The notes below the pieces were generated by a model. The model was not told the origin of the DNA. It searched no databases and worked only from the letters and a program-made list of their open reading frames with translations. Source: Tanytarsus gracilentus (Eukaryota; Arthropoda; Insecta; Diptera; Chironomidae). Taken from it: 64,000 nucleotides of DNA. This document shows, one piece after another, positions 12,636 to 28,091 of this stretch (its first letter is position 1; each line of letters begins with the position of its first letter). Location: the NCBI GenBank assembly GCA_038502055.1, contig JAXRKN010000044.1, positions 1,398,001 through 1,462,000 on the forward strand. The letters are read 5' to 3'. The position numbers were made by a program, and so were the translations under genes.

Positions 12636-15600
12636 CTCAAAATTTCAACGAAACACTTTACATTTCTATTTTCTTCTGTTGTCAATTTTAACTTGTCACA
12701 GTTTTATGAAAAGCTTTGTCGGTTACAATATCACATTGTTAACTCACGAATCTCTTCTTCAAAATCAATTTTCAATGTTCGAGAGATTTTGTTAACCGCG
12801 CACACAAAGCTCATCATTGTAATAACTCATATTTACATTGTGTTTAGCCTATCGATGGGTTGGAAGAAATTTTCCACTCAGATTTCAATCTCAGTTTAAT
12901 ACGAAAAAGTCGGTTGAATCACGTACGAATGAAATGAGCCTCTTCAACCTCAAGTGCCATCATCAACATCAATTATGATGATAATTTGCTCCCTCATATA
13001 CTGAGGATAATTTGAATTGACGTTTATTTATATAACATTCCCTGTATTGTGCCTCAAATACATTCGACATCCTTAAACCATTAAGCTTGTAATAGATATT
13101 CAAAATCACGTAAGCAATTCAGGTGAATTTCTTCAACTCTTGAGAGCTTTTAACTGTTATAAAGATACAATAAAAAAACTTTTCTAAAATATCTCAGAAA
13201 AAGGGATCAAAATACTTTCTGTAAAGTTATATGAAAGTTGATTATGTTTAAATTTAAAATTATTACATGGTTAACCGGAAAATTTTAGACAATTATTATG
13301 TGACACATTAAGGATGAGTTGGGATTAGAAAAAGAGCTTTTTCATGTTGAGCTCTAGTGAGAATTATTAGTGAAAAAGATGAAAATTTAGGTGAAATTTT
13401 TGATGAATACTTATAGGGTGAAGTGTCATCATTACATTAAAGTTAGTTGAATTAATGTAAACTTTATATATTTATAAAGTTAAAAATCTTGCATGAAAAT
13501 TAGTTTTTTAATATTGAAAAAAAATTTGTTTAAACTTTATAGTAAAAATAGGAAGCAAATTTTTTTTTATTTTTCAAATTTAAATTTTTCGCCTCAATCA
13601 ACATTCAATAAAATTCACTTCCGAAAATTAAATTTTTATATAAAACAATCACAACAACTTTTTAATGAAAATCGACGAAAGATTATGGAAATGCGAAAAA
13701 TTCAAACTCAATATAGGAATGGGAAAAACTTTCTCATGAATTCTCTCATGCGCGTCCTCAGTATGACAACATTGTACGTGCCTACAAGACACACACAATC
13801 TTGTAAATAATAAAATTCAATCACAGCAAATTTTTTGCTTCTCAAACTTTTTAAAGCTTTCGGAATATTTTACGCAAAGTGGGAGGGAGGAAAATTTATG
13901 GTTTGCAATTTCAATGAGGAAAAGAATGTTCATTAAAAATTCATTTTGAAATTATGTGAAGAATATTTTTGGAAATAATCAAATGTGGAGAAAACTTTTC
14001 AACCCCTCGAGATGGCTGTCATTCCAAAATAAAAATCTACTAAATTATTTTCTTAATAAATTTTTCCTTCAAGACCTCCGTCAAAGAGAGAAAAAAGGAT
14101 AAAGTCTTAAAATTTACGACATCAGTGACATTGATTGACGGTCTCTAAACTCCGATGACATAATTCAAAATATTCGCGGCAGCTCGGAAGTTTATCAACT
14201 CTTTTGGAAAATTTTCCTCCGATTAAATTTTACGGATTATCCGATTAAGTTCTTTTAGGCCGGTGAGAAAAAAGAGAGCGAATTCATTAGAAGCGGATTA
14301 GTCGAAAATAATAAAGTGAGGATAATGAAACTTACTTACTTATCCTCCTCCAGCGCTGAGCATGACGATGAATTTTTTTCGTGATGATAAAAATTGAATT
14401 TCTAATGTCGACAATTTTGATCTCTCTGAAATTACGTTTTTGTATGAATAATTTATATCACTTCCATCTGTTCCGACGACGCTTAGATAACGTCGCACAT
14501 GTTGATTTTTTTTGCTATCTCTAGCTTTATCGAAGTTGCTCATTTCTGTGGAAAATTTTGGCGAGTGTTTTACTTAATTTTTGTTTGTGAAGAATTTATT
14601 AACTTTTTGCAAAAATTGTCGAAATTGAATTTGAATTTTTAACGTTTTAAGAAATTTTAATTTTTTAAATTTTTTAGCGCATTCTTACATGTGAGAAATT
14701 CATTAGTGTTATTAACATTTATATATTTATGAAAATTTATTTAATGAAGCATTGAACGATGAAATTTTGAAATATTCTCTTAGAGAAAAAGTTGAAAACA
14801 TTTTTTATCGTTCTCCAGCATGTTTGCTTATTTTCAATGTAAATTTATCCACACAAAATGCACAATTTCACTTTTTTTCAGTCACACATCAAAAAAAAAA
14901 CTTAATCGAGAAATTGTTGAGAAAGTCTCGATAATTTTTTAGAAATAAAAATCGAGGAAGTATGCAAAATAGAAAATAACACTGTTATGTGCATCTGCAG
15001 GAATTCCACACAGAGGGAACTTGATTATTCATTGAATTTTATTTTATCCACATGTGACCTAAATTTGTCATCAAATCCGTACATGAAAATATTATGTGTG
15101 GAATGTTTGTCTGCAGATCGAAAAATCAAATTCGACGAGAATAAAATATTCTTTTCATAGAAAGTATTACATGCAAGGGAATGAACTTTTTTGACATTAT
15201 TAATTTAAATTGTAATCGAATAATTTTTTTAAGTTTGTGATGCATTAAAAACTTTGTCATCACAAAAAATCAAAGCCAACAATCATTTTCCTATATTTTG
15301 TAGTGAATTCACGTTTGCTAAATTATCAATCAAACTCTGATTTTCATGGATAAATCACTTTGCAACCTTTTTACGCTTCAGAGCATTTTTCTGCTGCTTC
15401 TTTTTTTTTTGAAATAGTAGAAATCCAAATTTGGATGAAATCTCATCTCGAAATAAATTCCTACGCTCACATCGAATTTCGTATCTGCTGCCTGTCGATT
15501 TTTCAATAACATTACTCACCCGCAAATTTCATTTTCTCCCCCTCACATTTTTTACAATTTTTTTTTCTTCTTATTATCATCATGAAGGAGCGAAAATTTC

Positions 15601-18600
15601 CATTTTTACCATTTGCACACGCTCGTGTTGAAATTCATATAACACTCATAATACTCGTAAAATATGATGTTTAAAAATTCATATATGAAGCTCAAAAAGC
15701 TCTCAACAAGGTGTGCATGATAAAGTCAAATATGAATATTCTGAGATGAAAAATTGAGTTCTGTGGAAATTTCCGTGATTTAAAAAAAATATATTTATTG
15801 AGTGTTGGAAGTTAGCTGCATGCAGGTTTGAATTGCTATCAATCGAATAAAAAATATTAAAAAACCCCATTAGTTACATATTAAATTAAATTGAAATTCT
15901 TAGTTCAAAACTTGACAAGCAGAGACTCAAAATACATCATTGTTAAGTCAACAAGACTGCATACAACTTTTTCTCTTATTGATTTTCTAAATCAAGATGA
16001 TATAGCAAAAGTTTCTGATATTTCCGTAATTGCACTCAAGCTCAAATCATCTTTCTCTCCCATAAACTCTTGCAGACAGCACACATGAGCACAACTAGTG
16101 AGTTAAGTGCAGCAAAAGCAGTGTCCAGTAATGTACTTATGAGACTTTATTTCCCCTCCGATAAAGTTGAAGCTATTGTGGGAGAGCTTTCGTCATAAAT
16201 GTTGAAGAAGCACTCAATAAATCATCATTTTCTATGATGAAAGGGAGTAGAATAAAATTCAAGAAAAGATCACTGGAAATTTGTTGAAAATGTCTTAACT
16301 TTAATAAAAATCTGTTTAGTTTATGATTTTTTAAATCTCTAGAAAAAGAAATTTACCAATAATTTATTTCACAAATAATTCAAAGGTTGAAAGTTATCAA
16401 CCATTGCACGGTATCAAACGTAAGGAGCATGTTACAACTTTTACATCATGAGACAAGAAACTTGCCACAATATAGAATGAAAAAAGTTGCATTACAAAAG
16501 CATTAAAACGTTGGTAAGAGCAGAACAGTGCATGAAAGTTGATTTTAATCAAATTACAGAAAATTAAAGCTTTTGAAAACAAGAAAAAAGAAGATTAAAT
16601 AAATTTAAGCCATTTAAACATTTTTTATTTCATTAAATTGTTTCGAAAAATTTAAATTTATTATGAAAGTTATAAAAATTGCACACTTTTTTCTCTCCTT
16701 GCAATCATTTCGACACGAGAGAAAAACCACAAACACAGCAAAAATTTTACTTCTTCCGCAAATTGAATTAAATTTAAAAGTTTTTCTTCTTCCATTCTCT
16801 AAATTATTTCGTGCTATTGTTCTTACATTTCATAAAACATACAAGCCAACTTTTATGTTCAACATCACACATGGTGATTGCATGAAGCTCAGATGTTCTC
16901 GTGAGAGAGAGAAAAAGTTTTATGTGAGGAACATCAAACAATTCTTTTTATAATGCACATAACAAAATTATGGTATAAACTGATCAATATGTGTTGGATT
17001 TAAAAAATACAGAAAAAGGTTTTAGAGAAAAATTATAGAGAATAATTTTAGGACTTTTTATAAATGCACTTTTAAAACAATTTATGTAAAATTAATTAAA
17101 ATATTTTCGATTGCGAAAATTTAACGTCATTAATTAAACTTCTCGCTTCTTATCTTCGTAATAAAATTTATCGATTAGTTATAAACTCAATTTATTTTTT
17201 TTACAGTCATACTAATCTTCCTCTAACATAGAGTGCATAAAGTCAATTGAGTGCCAACCTCATATTATGGAAACCCCTAAATTATATTATCACATACATA
17301 TAAAAATATTGTGGTTATAAATTTTTTTTTCATTCACAACAATGTGTTTATGTGTAGCCACAGTATATGTGTCATGAGAGTTGGTGAATTATGAGCAAGG
17401 GAAAAAATAGAATTTAAAATAAATTTTATGTGCACACTGCAATTCATTGCGGTCGAGTGTTCTCATGCTGCTACGAAAAATATTCCCCAAATAATAATCG
17501 AGTGAACGATTTTGTGCAGGAAGAAAAGCCAATTAATAAATTTAACTTTTATTGAACGGGGTTTAAAAATTTACACTCAAGATACTTCAAGAAATAAATG
17601 TTTGTATTTCAATAAATTTATTTCAAAAGCTCAAGAGAAAATCACAAAGTTCACCCACACAAAACTCAATTTATTACAAAATCATTTAACCAAATTATCA
17701 AAAGTCAATAAGCAAACATAAAAATGCCAAATATTGAACATAAAAAAATCATTTCAGCTTAATTTGCTTCATCTTACAAGACATTTCCATTTAATTTTGT
17801 ATGTTTCGTTGCCATTTGACCGAAAAGCTTTTATTGAAAGCTTCTAAAGTGCATGAAAATCAATTTTCGCGGAGCACTTTTATGGCTCAATAAATCCATA
17901 AAGTCACTTTATATTCTCACTGTGAACTCAAATGCTCTCGACTTACAAGATAAATAAAATTTCGAGAAGAAATGTTAAAGGACTTGCGTAGGGTTGACAA
18001 TAATAAAACACTCCCGATACTTTATTCAAATTTATCATAATTTGACTTGTTCACAACTCTTTAAGAAGGATTACAATTTCGAATATTGGATGCTTGCCAG
18101 TGGGCAAGCGATGATGATGACGATAATAACAAAAAAAGGCGAAAAAAATATTCATAAATTTTTTTATCGACTTGCCTTTTCATGTCGTAATTCATCTCAC
18201 TTTCCTTCTTTATGGATTAATGGGCGCTTTGCGTTATGAATCAGGAAGTGAGCGTGTCGTACTTTGGAGGTCAAGGTGTGATGGTTTTTGATTCAATTTT
18301 ATTAGAGAATTAAATTTATTCAAAGATGCGATTTTTATTAAAATCTGCAATTTTTAATTCCTCAATTTTTATTAAAAAATCACACCTTGTTTTCATCTAT
18401 GCGTTTTGAGAAACAGTTTGTCTTCTCATGATTCCTAACAAGCCCTCCTTTAACACGACTGAAGGAGGTACATGATTTATGATTTATCAAGGTCCTCGCG
18501 AGACATCTCGAGTGGTTTTGAAAAGGAATTTTCCCCAGACAATTTGAAACAATTTCGCAACAACGGCACGAGGATTTTTTTCGTGTGCGTATAATGAAAA

Positions 18601-21600
18601 AAATCCATTAATCATGCAGCCTTAAAACTCTTTCTATCCTCCACAGCAATAAGCGCCGGGGCTTCAGAATTATTATTTTGCTTGAAGCGAATTAAAACTT
18701 TCTCTCTACCTTAGAATTATGAGCTGCTAATTGAGAAAGTGGCTGGGTATAAAAGGTAAATGAGATATTTTTAATTTCTCTCGCGGAAAATTATCATCAA
18801 CTGAAAGCTTCGTGTGGTGGATTAAAATTGGATTAATTTCGAAAAAGTCGGCTCATTAAAAGGAAATTTTATTTTTTTGACAAAAATCCTCAAAAGTGTT
18901 TTTGAAAAAATTTGGCGATGATTATTTAAGAAATAATTTAAAGAAAGTTTGGTCTTGTTAAAATTATGAAAAATAAATTTTTAAAAATTCTCAAAATTCC
19001 CAAGTTATAATAAATGACTAAAAAAGTGTTTGAAAGAATCTAAAATTAATTTATCAAAAAACTTTATTTTCCCCAATTTTACAAAACACTCAATTCAATG
19101 AGTTATCCTTAACCACTTTGACGTCAATCCGAATTAATATTTAATCAATGTGCGTAAAAAAAGAAAATTATGGATTAGGTTGATTTATAGCGAGCATCTT
19201 AATTATAGTATTAATAGAGCATAAAATTGAGTACTGGATAAAAGATGAAAATAATTCGTTAGACATCTTACATGACACGTTCATTCACCCATGGTCATCG
19301 TTATTGTTTCGTTTATAGGCTGGATTTTCTATCAAATATCTGTTTATACTCTGCATTGAGCCCTTGACGATACTAACAATAAGTGAAGAATATCGTCAGA
19401 AAATTAGTTCTATTACAATTAATAGTGAGCAATTAATTTACCGTATGTGATGAGATTGTCTTTGGAATTTCCGAAGAGTGCACAATAAACTATCCCAATC
19501 AAATCACATTACTATCAAGTGCAATTGTCTGTATAAGCACATTTTGGCAAGCTTTTAATTCAACAAGATTGAGGAATATATTTGAGTTGGATTTTCTTCT
19601 TAGAATTTATATTTATTTGATTTTAAACCTGTTGGAGATTTTAAACTTCAGCAAAATAATTAAGAAGATTTCAAGAAAATTTCAAGAAACGCTTAAATTT
19701 TATGTAAAATCTTAAAGTTTAATACTTTTAATGAACATTTGAGTAAAAGTTACTAAAAGATTTTTACAACTTTATGAACATAAAATTGAAATTACGTTGA
19801 AAAAATAATTTTTAGTGGAAAAAAACTAAAAGTTTGTGTGAAAAAATAATTCACAAAAAATCTTCCCTTGAAATGCATTTTCAAAACATGCTTAAAGCTC
19901 TTTTTCATTTTCAACCTAATGAATCATGCTTTCGAGCAATAAAGCTTTCAATTTCTCACCAAAATGACGAGAAAAAGGAAAGTGAGGAAATGAATTTTAT
20001 TAGATAAAATGAAAAATGAGCTTCCTTCACATCTCTTGCTGCATACTTCGCGCACGTGGCACACACCGAATATAAAGAGCAGCCAAAAAAATGGAAATTA
20101 AATTTTGCAATCTTCACTTTTTCTCGCGTATCTCATTTATTTACTCATCACGCTTCTACTTTGGTGGTTGATGACGCCAACGACGGATGATGTTGGTGGT
20201 TATAAAAAGACAGCAGCATTTTCGATAATGAAAAGGCATCAACATCAAGTAACAAATTTTTTTCAACACTAGACGCTGAAGAATGTAAGATGAGTTTGAG
20301 GTGAAGGTCTACGAGTGAAAACTTTTAAGACACAATTTGAGTGAATTCAAGGTGATTTTTACAAAATAACGCTCAGCGACATAAAATGAGACGGAAGGAA
20401 AAAATTATGACGTCAAACAACGTGTAATCTTTCTGTCGCTCCCCCTAACTCAGCTCAGTCGAGGCCCAAGTGCTAGAAAACTTTACGATCCAATCATAAA
20501 ATCAATTTTATTTTCAGAGCTCTTTTGTCGAATATATAAGAAGATTGAGAGGGGATTATTGCCGTATGACGTAATGTGAAATCTGAACGTGAGATTCTTT
20601 TAGTGTATGATCGTAATTCTATCTTAAGAGAAGCCTTTCAGGAAGGAAGGTGAAAAAAAAGTTCTTCAAAGAGTGATGTGGAAACAAAATCAACACGAAT
20701 ATATTTGAATATTTCTCTCTGTTTGATTGACTTTTACGAAATGCGCTTTGACCTGATTTTTTTTATGGTATTTGATTGATGTGTCTTATCACAAATATGA
20801 TGTGTCAAGGATTTGAGTGAATATATTTAAGCTTGAAGTTTATTAAAAAGACACAAAAATGATTTCGAAAAAATTGAGGCGACCAGATGTAAAAATCCAG
20901 GATATTTCATGCAGTTTTAATGCATTTTTAAGGGTAAATGTTGATAAAAAACCTGGCAGATGGCTGCCCTAAATATAAAGCAATAAAATTTAAATTATTT
21001 TGTAAAATTTCACCGACACAGTCAGGGAAATCAATTTCTATTCAATTTTCGCTCCATTACCAGATCCCGAAAAATTAAATTCAAAAAATTGAATCTCGCT
21101 TTTTACTCCACAGCACTCGTATTCAATTGGAAATTGGGTTAATCATGGATTAAGTTACTAAAAATTCATATTTGCAGTGAAGAAGAAAAATAACTGAAGC
21201 GTGTAGAAGAAAATCTAGCAATGACAATCTCAAATATCATTCGTTTCAATTAGCGTGTGTGAATGAGTAGCGTGACAAAAAAATTTAACAATTTCTCGGT
21301 GGTTTGCATTTAGCTGTCACAAACTGATGATAGAGAGAGTAACAATGTTCTTCACATTTTTTATTTTCGCCGCTATGCTAGAGAAATCGTAGATTCAATC
21401 ATCCATTAAATGCGCATTTCACTCCATCATCCGCAGCGCGTTCAATCCGCTCTTCACTCACTTTATGCCTCTTTTTCTACTCTCCGGAACAAAAAGAGCA
21501 TAGAAAGATTCATTGATGCTGAAACAGCGGCAATGCTAATAGATAAATGGCTGTATGTTGTTAGTTAGAACAATGGAGAGTGTGAGAGGCAGAAAACTTT

Positions 21601-21919
21601 TTTTCTCCATCGCATCCTCATATAGTCTTGCATTCATCCATACGTCTTGCGTTGAAGGCTCATTTATTTGCTGAGCTCCTCTCTTACTCAATTGTAATTA
21701 ATTTCGATCAATAAATAACTATATGTAGATATATTCTTATAGAAGCAAAAAAGGATGATAACAAACGATCTAAACACCAAAAATATGGGAGCGAGAAAGT
21801 CGATTTTTTATTTAAAGGAAATTTTAAATTATTTTATAAACCTATCATCGATTTTGGTTATTTTAATCGCTTTTGAAAAATTGATACTTTTATAATTAAC
21901 GTTAAAAACTTCCAGGCGA

Positions 21920-22027
21920 TTATTTTTAAATTAGAAAAATACGTTGCAAAAATTTAAAGGAAAAAACCAGAAAAAACACATTTAATTTTATAACGTAATT
22001 TTTAAATTCAACATTTTGGTACTTTGT
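21920..22027 (+). repeat. Diverged relative of the 5,019-5,167 palindromic mini-element
   Basis: The segment shares TTATTTTTAAATT, AAAAATACGTT, GAAAAAACACA and TTATAACGTAATTTTTAAAT with 5050-5140, in the same order and nearly the same spacing. The terminal inverted repeat of the first copy is not well preserved here, so this looks like an older or partial copy. Confidence 0.5.
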
Positions 22028-25000
22028 TTTTTTTCCATGAAAATTTTTATAACGTTTTTTCAAATTTTTTTTATCTTTTAGATCTCTATTTAAAAATCCA
22101 CCCTCTAATTTGACATTTAATAACATTATTTCGTTCTCAAACGCGAAAACAAAAAAATATTCCCCACAGGTTAAAACGGCGTAAAAAAGAGCAAAAGGTT
22201 AAAGCAACAAATCCTTCTTAGCATGCGACAGGCGTGTGCTTTAACACAAAAAACATACACGATATGCACGTGAAAAATTTTTCAATTAAAATTCTATTGT
22301 CTCACCCGCAAGGCGTTTTCTTTTTTCGCATGTTTGGCAGCACTTGTTTGTATAATCGATATAATAAAATCTGAAAATGTAATAATATATTATTAGGGGC
22401 CGACACACACCGTGTAATCTTCTATTCTTATAAAGATGAGAACTTTTTCTCACACTCAACTCTGACATATCTCCATCGCACGAGCAACCGTCGCTTGCTG
22501 CTTATACACACTTGAAGGCGAAGCACTTAATATACGTGTCAAGAAATACACGCACGAACGTTATTTTTATGCTTTCGTTTTGATGCCTTGAGAAGAGTTG
22601 ATTTTTCGCTATGATGGATAGACTTTAAAGGGTAACTTTGAGTAGAAACGACTTGAGTGAACAATGAACTTATCATTGCCTGAACTCACCATTATGAAGA
22701 GTCAAAAATCATTTACCACATGGACTTTAACTACAAGCAGTAAAGGGGCAAAGTCAACCATCCTCATGAGTGAGCAACAAAAAAAGAGAAAGAACCAGCC
22801 TTGAATATATTATGGCTATTACATTTAACTGCACGAAATTTACTAAATCATTGTTTAATCCCATTAGAAGTTACAGGACCTTATCCACCTCATCTGATTT
22901 ATTTTATCGGCAATCGTACGACGTCAGCTTTCTTACACGTTTTGTCGCTCGAAGCAGACTTTTTTTGCGTAAGAGAGGAAGTTCACTCGAGTGGAGAAAC
23001 ATGTGTAAGTCTACGAATGTTTTGAGTGCTGTTTAGGATAAGTTTTTCCGCGGCTCTAATTTTGAGGGTGAGAGCGCAAACATATGCACATACCGTCCAA
23101 AAGTCGCCGACAGCATCGCAACTTTTTTACGGTGCTCCGATTTCTGTTGAAATTTAACGGTGCTTGAATTTTTAAATCCAACTTTCTTAAACATAAACAA
23201 AAAATGAATTTTGATTTAACAGTTTTGTGACACATTCAGTAAAATTGTAAAAAGTCCACGCGTGGACACTCAAAAAAGTAATAAAAACTTCGATATAATT
23301 TCATACGTGATAAAAATTTATTAAAACATTTATGAGCATTTTTTTGCTTCCCCCATTTTTTGTGAAAGAGTAAAAATAACCAATGATGCGATGCTGAGTG
23401 GCTTGATATGCTGCAAATTAAAAGCATTATTCATCTCATTTATAGCTCTTCTTTCTATGCTTTAATTACTCTTTCATATATATGACGAGTTTAATAATTA
23501 ATTGTTCGTTCATGCTGAGCTTTTTATGCACGAATGACGCCAAAGATTTCCACTTATGGGAATTAGAGACAGTAAATTTGGCAAAAGAGAGAAGAATGTG
23601 TCGTCTTATGATGGTCACGTATGGTGCTAGAGAGAAATAAATAGATTGAATTATTATTTTAGCATTATGGGGAGAAAATGCAATAAAAAAGGGATTTGAG
23701 AAAAGAAATAAAACCAAGTGAGTTAACCCAAAATGACGCCAGAAATTTCATGAAATTCGGTTTTTTTAAACCAGCGCAGATCATCAAGCAGAAGTGAAAA
23801 AGGGTTGAGAACACCATCTGGCAATTTACGGAAATTGATAGAACGTGAAAAAAGGGATAATTCAGATAAAAGAGAAGAAATTTTCATTAATACTAAAACA
23901 GAAGAAAACCTCAAATTTTCCTTCTCACTATCTCATCCCGTCAATAACTTTTGCTGTCAGCAACACCTCCGAAATAGCTCGAAATTAAATATCGCTACTG
24001 CTAATTGACGCAGGTGTGAAATGAAAGAGAGCGAAAATTGCGGTGAGGAAAATTTATTTTTTGACATTTATAAAATTTAATTAACTAACTTGGCGAAGGC
24101 TGCGCTGAAGGTTTTGTTATAAAGTTCTTGTTTGTATACTGTTTGGCTTAAAGTTCACCGAGATGGAATATAATAAATTTGCGAGTGAAATTAATAGCAG
24201 GTGAGAGAGGAAAAATGGTAATTTGAGGGCTTTCCGTTTCCTCCTACTGATTCTGTTTCTTTCCTTGCGGTGATTTTAATTTTTACGAATTTATTAGAAA
24301 AAAAATTAGGGGAAATGAACTTCAGTCAAAAGGTAAAGGGGGATGATAAAAAAGGTAATTTTATAAAAAAGCTTAATTTCAGCCCAAAATCACCATCCCA
24401 ACGCTTTTAAATATGAACAAATGAATGCAAAGTTTATTTTTGTCTGAAAGCAGCTTAATTATGCTAACTATAGACGCGCTTTCACTATTTTACCGCCTTT
24501 CTCGCGTTAAATCCTCTAGTGAATCACAGCTTTGTATATTTAGCTATAAATTACCTCAACGACGAGCTCATAAAATTCTTTTTTTACGGTTTCTCATGCA
24601 TGCGGTTACGTGACATTGAGTTTAAACTTCCCACGAAACATCATCGTTGAGCAGCTCGTGTAAAATTCAAATTTCATCAATTTATCGCTGAAAATCCTAA
24701 ACGAGTGTGTAGTGCGCATTTGTTGCTACTTAATGGTTTTTCTGGTGTGAGTTGAGTGGAAGCCACAACAATAAAAAAGAACATGAATGAAAATGAGCAT
24801 CTTGAGTTTACTTCAGAAACATCTTCAGTGCCGTTGAAAAGTAGCTTTTTTACTCGAAGATACTTGAGGTTTTTATTTGTGAGAAGAAAGCTTTAAAATT
24901 TTTAAATTTGATTTTTTAAAATTTTCTTTTCCTCTCGATGGTCGCAAAAGTCAACATAAAAGTCCTTGAAGGCTCTTTTTCTCTCATTTTCTAGTTCAAT

Positions 25001-27851
25001 GATTATTTATTTCTTTCCTCTCTTTTTCGACTTCCAAGCGAAGAGTCCATTTTTCCACTCATGACATAAAGAAGAAAGAACATTTTTCTATTAACATAAT
25101 ATCATGAAAGAGAGTAGAAGAGGAATCTTAAAATAACTCACAATATCGTAAGCTTTACACAGTGAATTAAGTCAGAAAATGTATCTGAAGAAGAGGAAAG
25201 AGTGAGGGTTGTTTATGAGGTAAAGAAATGAAAATGTATCGGAGAAAATAAAATAATTTTTTAACCTTAAAAATTTCACTGAACAAAATTCAAAAAGTCG
25301 CAAATATTTTACAATGTCATTCTTTAATTTTAGCGAAAAAAGCTCCGAAATTTTTTAAACTAATTTGCTTGCATTACACGATGGAACAAAAATTCAATTT
25401 TAATTTCTATTAAAATCGAGTTAAATTCTTTATTTTCCCCTGTGAATTTCACGCTTGTTCGCTGTCGCGCAAATTTAATTAAGCGACTAAAAAATTGAGT
25501 GGATTTTAGTGGGAAGCAAAAATTAAGTTGCTCGAAAAAGTGCTGAAAATGAAAGCTTTTTAGCACGCTGAAATTAATGGTGTTTCCTGCAGGCATGGTG
25601 GAAAATTATGTTGACAAGTTTAATAGGAAATTAAAAATTTTCCTTTATAAAATATTCTTGAAACTTTAAATTCCACTTTAACAGCCAAAAAAATACCTGA
25701 AAAAATTTTATTCATTCCAGCAAGATAAACAAATTTTTCTCATCTCAAAAACGGACGTCTGTAGGAGTCACTTACCTGACGATTTTATCGCGAATTCCAA
25801 AAAATCACATAAGAGTCAAAAAAATTCACATTTCTCTGTTGAAGTGACGGCCATTTCGCCTACAGATGTTTTCACGCATTTAATTTCAGCGAGAGCAGTG
25901 TTGACTTGATAAATAAAAGTCAAAATTGATTTTTTAAATGGCATTTCCATTTTCCATAGCTCTAAAATAAAATATTCGGAAAATTAAAAAAAATGTTCTC
26001 AAGTTTCTTTCTCAAAAGTTCCTTTTTCGGATTTTTTTTGTATCAGAATATTTTCAGCGCGTGTGTTTGCTTTAAATCTTATTTGTTTACCAGCCGCTTC
26101 TCATCCTGAATAGAAAAATTGTCGTAAATTGATTTTGCTTCTCGGCAAGCACACATGAGAAAGAAAAAAGCTCATAAGTTGTTTCAGCTGAGCTCCAGCA
26201 TACAAAACATTTTTTATTTCTTACATACACATAACTTGATACTCGTAGCAAAAATTCAATATTTATTTGCCTTGCGCGACTTCTCCTTAAGACGCTTTTC
26301 CGAATAATAAAATGAAAATTTTTTACAAATTCCTAATGCTATTGTCTGATGATGAAATAAAGAAATGTTAAGCTTCTTATTAATTCATTTTGTGCTCGTT
26401 ACACAATTTTATTTTTGAGGCTTTTAGCGAAGTTCATTAGGAAATGTCGTGCGTGGAATGAAAAAAATTAATAAGAAATTTGTTAATGAGAATGAAAAGT
26501 AAATTTTAGCAAGTCTTGGAAAAGAGATTTTAAAAGTTTTCTTTTGAAGATTCGCAAATTTTTGATTTTATAGAAATTTAAATATTTTAAGCCACAGAAG
26601 GATTAAAAATTTCATCTTTCATCTAAATTAAATCAATAAAAAAAATTTCATCACATTTCGAACGACCACCATGAATTTGATTTACATCCCAAAAAAAGTA
26701 TTAAATTTCATCTTCTTGCCTCCTCACACATACTTAAACACACGAGTTTTCTTCTTTTGTGAAGCGATTTCACAAGTGAGTGACGATAAGAAGTTGAGGA
26801 ACATGAGCCAGAGTAAAAAGAGATTTAATTACATTTTTGTTTTTCAGCTTGAAGGCTCGCCTCATATGAAAACTGAAAATGAGATTTTCACAATGCGATT
26901 TTGGTTGTTACGCTTTTCGCCTGGTTGAGGAGGTAAAAATAAAATTGAAATTGAGTCGAAAATGCTCGCTTTCAATTTTTTAACATGTGCATTTAGAGCG
27001 AATGAAAAATTTCTCACAAAGCTTTGCAAAGCGTGAATTTTTTATTCACATGCCATAAGTCATGTTATGAGAAAAAATGTTAATGTTAAAGCGAACAGAA
27101 TGGTACATTAACTTTGAGTCGGATGCAGCGCTGGAATGAGAAAAGTTATGTGCATTTTGAAATTCTGTCTGTTGAGTTTTTCAATCAACTTTTTAACAAA
27201 AAAACACTTTGACTTTGATGCTGGAAATTTTATAGTTTGTGGAAAATTTAAATTCATGTTTAAAATATTTTTGACAGTAATTTTAATTTTTTCTTGTTTA
27301 CCTTCAATTTTCATTGATTTTTTTGCAGGATAATAAAATGTTGAAATTTCTGATTGAAAACGAAGAAAGATTTTTCGGAAATTCACTCATGCAAAAAACA
27401 TTAATAAAAATTTTCATTTTCGATGGAATACCTGTGGGGTGTTGCTGTTGTTGTGTATCTGCGTCGTCAACAAACCGGATTTGAATCTCGTTAAAAAAAG
27501 GCTAAAGCTCCCTATTTATAGCCATAAAGCATTTCGCAGTATTATCGAAAAACTCATAAAATATAAAATAAGGCAGCATTTAAATTTGGAATAAATAAGC
27601 GATGGCTAGGAACGAGATGAAAAGCATGTCGAAGACTGTAGGAAAAGGGATGAATAGAAATGCTGAATGCCTTTTTTCTCTTCAGCTCCCTCTCCGACAT
27701 CGTCATTATTATTCATTCATCAGATTGATTTATTCAATGTCATTCGTGTGACCTTAAACGCTTGTAAATTTTTGGTGTCGTATTGCTGTTGGCGGGCTGG
27801 ATGTAAAAAAGGCTATTGAATTTTCTTCTACGAAAAAAATTTGATTTTTTA
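22028..27851. other. AT-rich non-coding stretch, no gene seen
   Basis: Only short overlapping open frames (up to 96 codons) without family resemblance occur here. A weak imperfect inverted repeat (CTGTAGG and AGTCACTT against AAGTGAC and CCTACAG, about 25758-25868) is present but too degenerate to name. Confidence 0.5.
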
Positions 27852-27893
27852 GTGTAACCCACGAAGTGGTGTAACACTTATATGCGCCTATTT

Positions 27894-27925
27894 CCGTCCG
27901 TCCGTCCGTCCGTCCGTCCGTCCGT
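27894..27925. repeat. (CCGT)n microsatellite
   Basis: About eight uninterrupted units of CCGT lie directly after the terminal hairpin of the composite element. The tract forms part of the head of that element. Confidence 0.9.
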
Positions 27926-28091
27926 TCCATCGAGATCTCGGCTCCTGAGATAGCTAGAGACTTCTAGTTTTCGCCAAATGGTAGGTCTATGAATTTAGAT
28001 TCGGCCATTTTAGGAATTATGAGGGTCATGACCACAGGTCGTGCCATGGACAGCCCTAAATGCCATTTTTCATACAAATTTCCTGTTATAA

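Larger units (their letters stand above)
6203..21919. other. 15.7-kb AT-rich non-coding stretch, no gene seen
   Basis: I found no frame with a recognisable protein, no run of exons joined by good splice sites and no RNA gene. Open frames are 60-105 codons, low complexity and mostly overlap others on the opposite strand. Two copies of the short C-tract repeat lie inside (6961-6996 inverted, 12591-12635). Regulatory elements may be present but cannot be told apart by eye. Confidence 0.55.

Noticed and set aside
25755..25870. Imperfect inverted repeat resembling a small hairpin element
   Set aside because: Only two separated 7-8-bp blocks pair; there are no duplications and no second copy was noticed.
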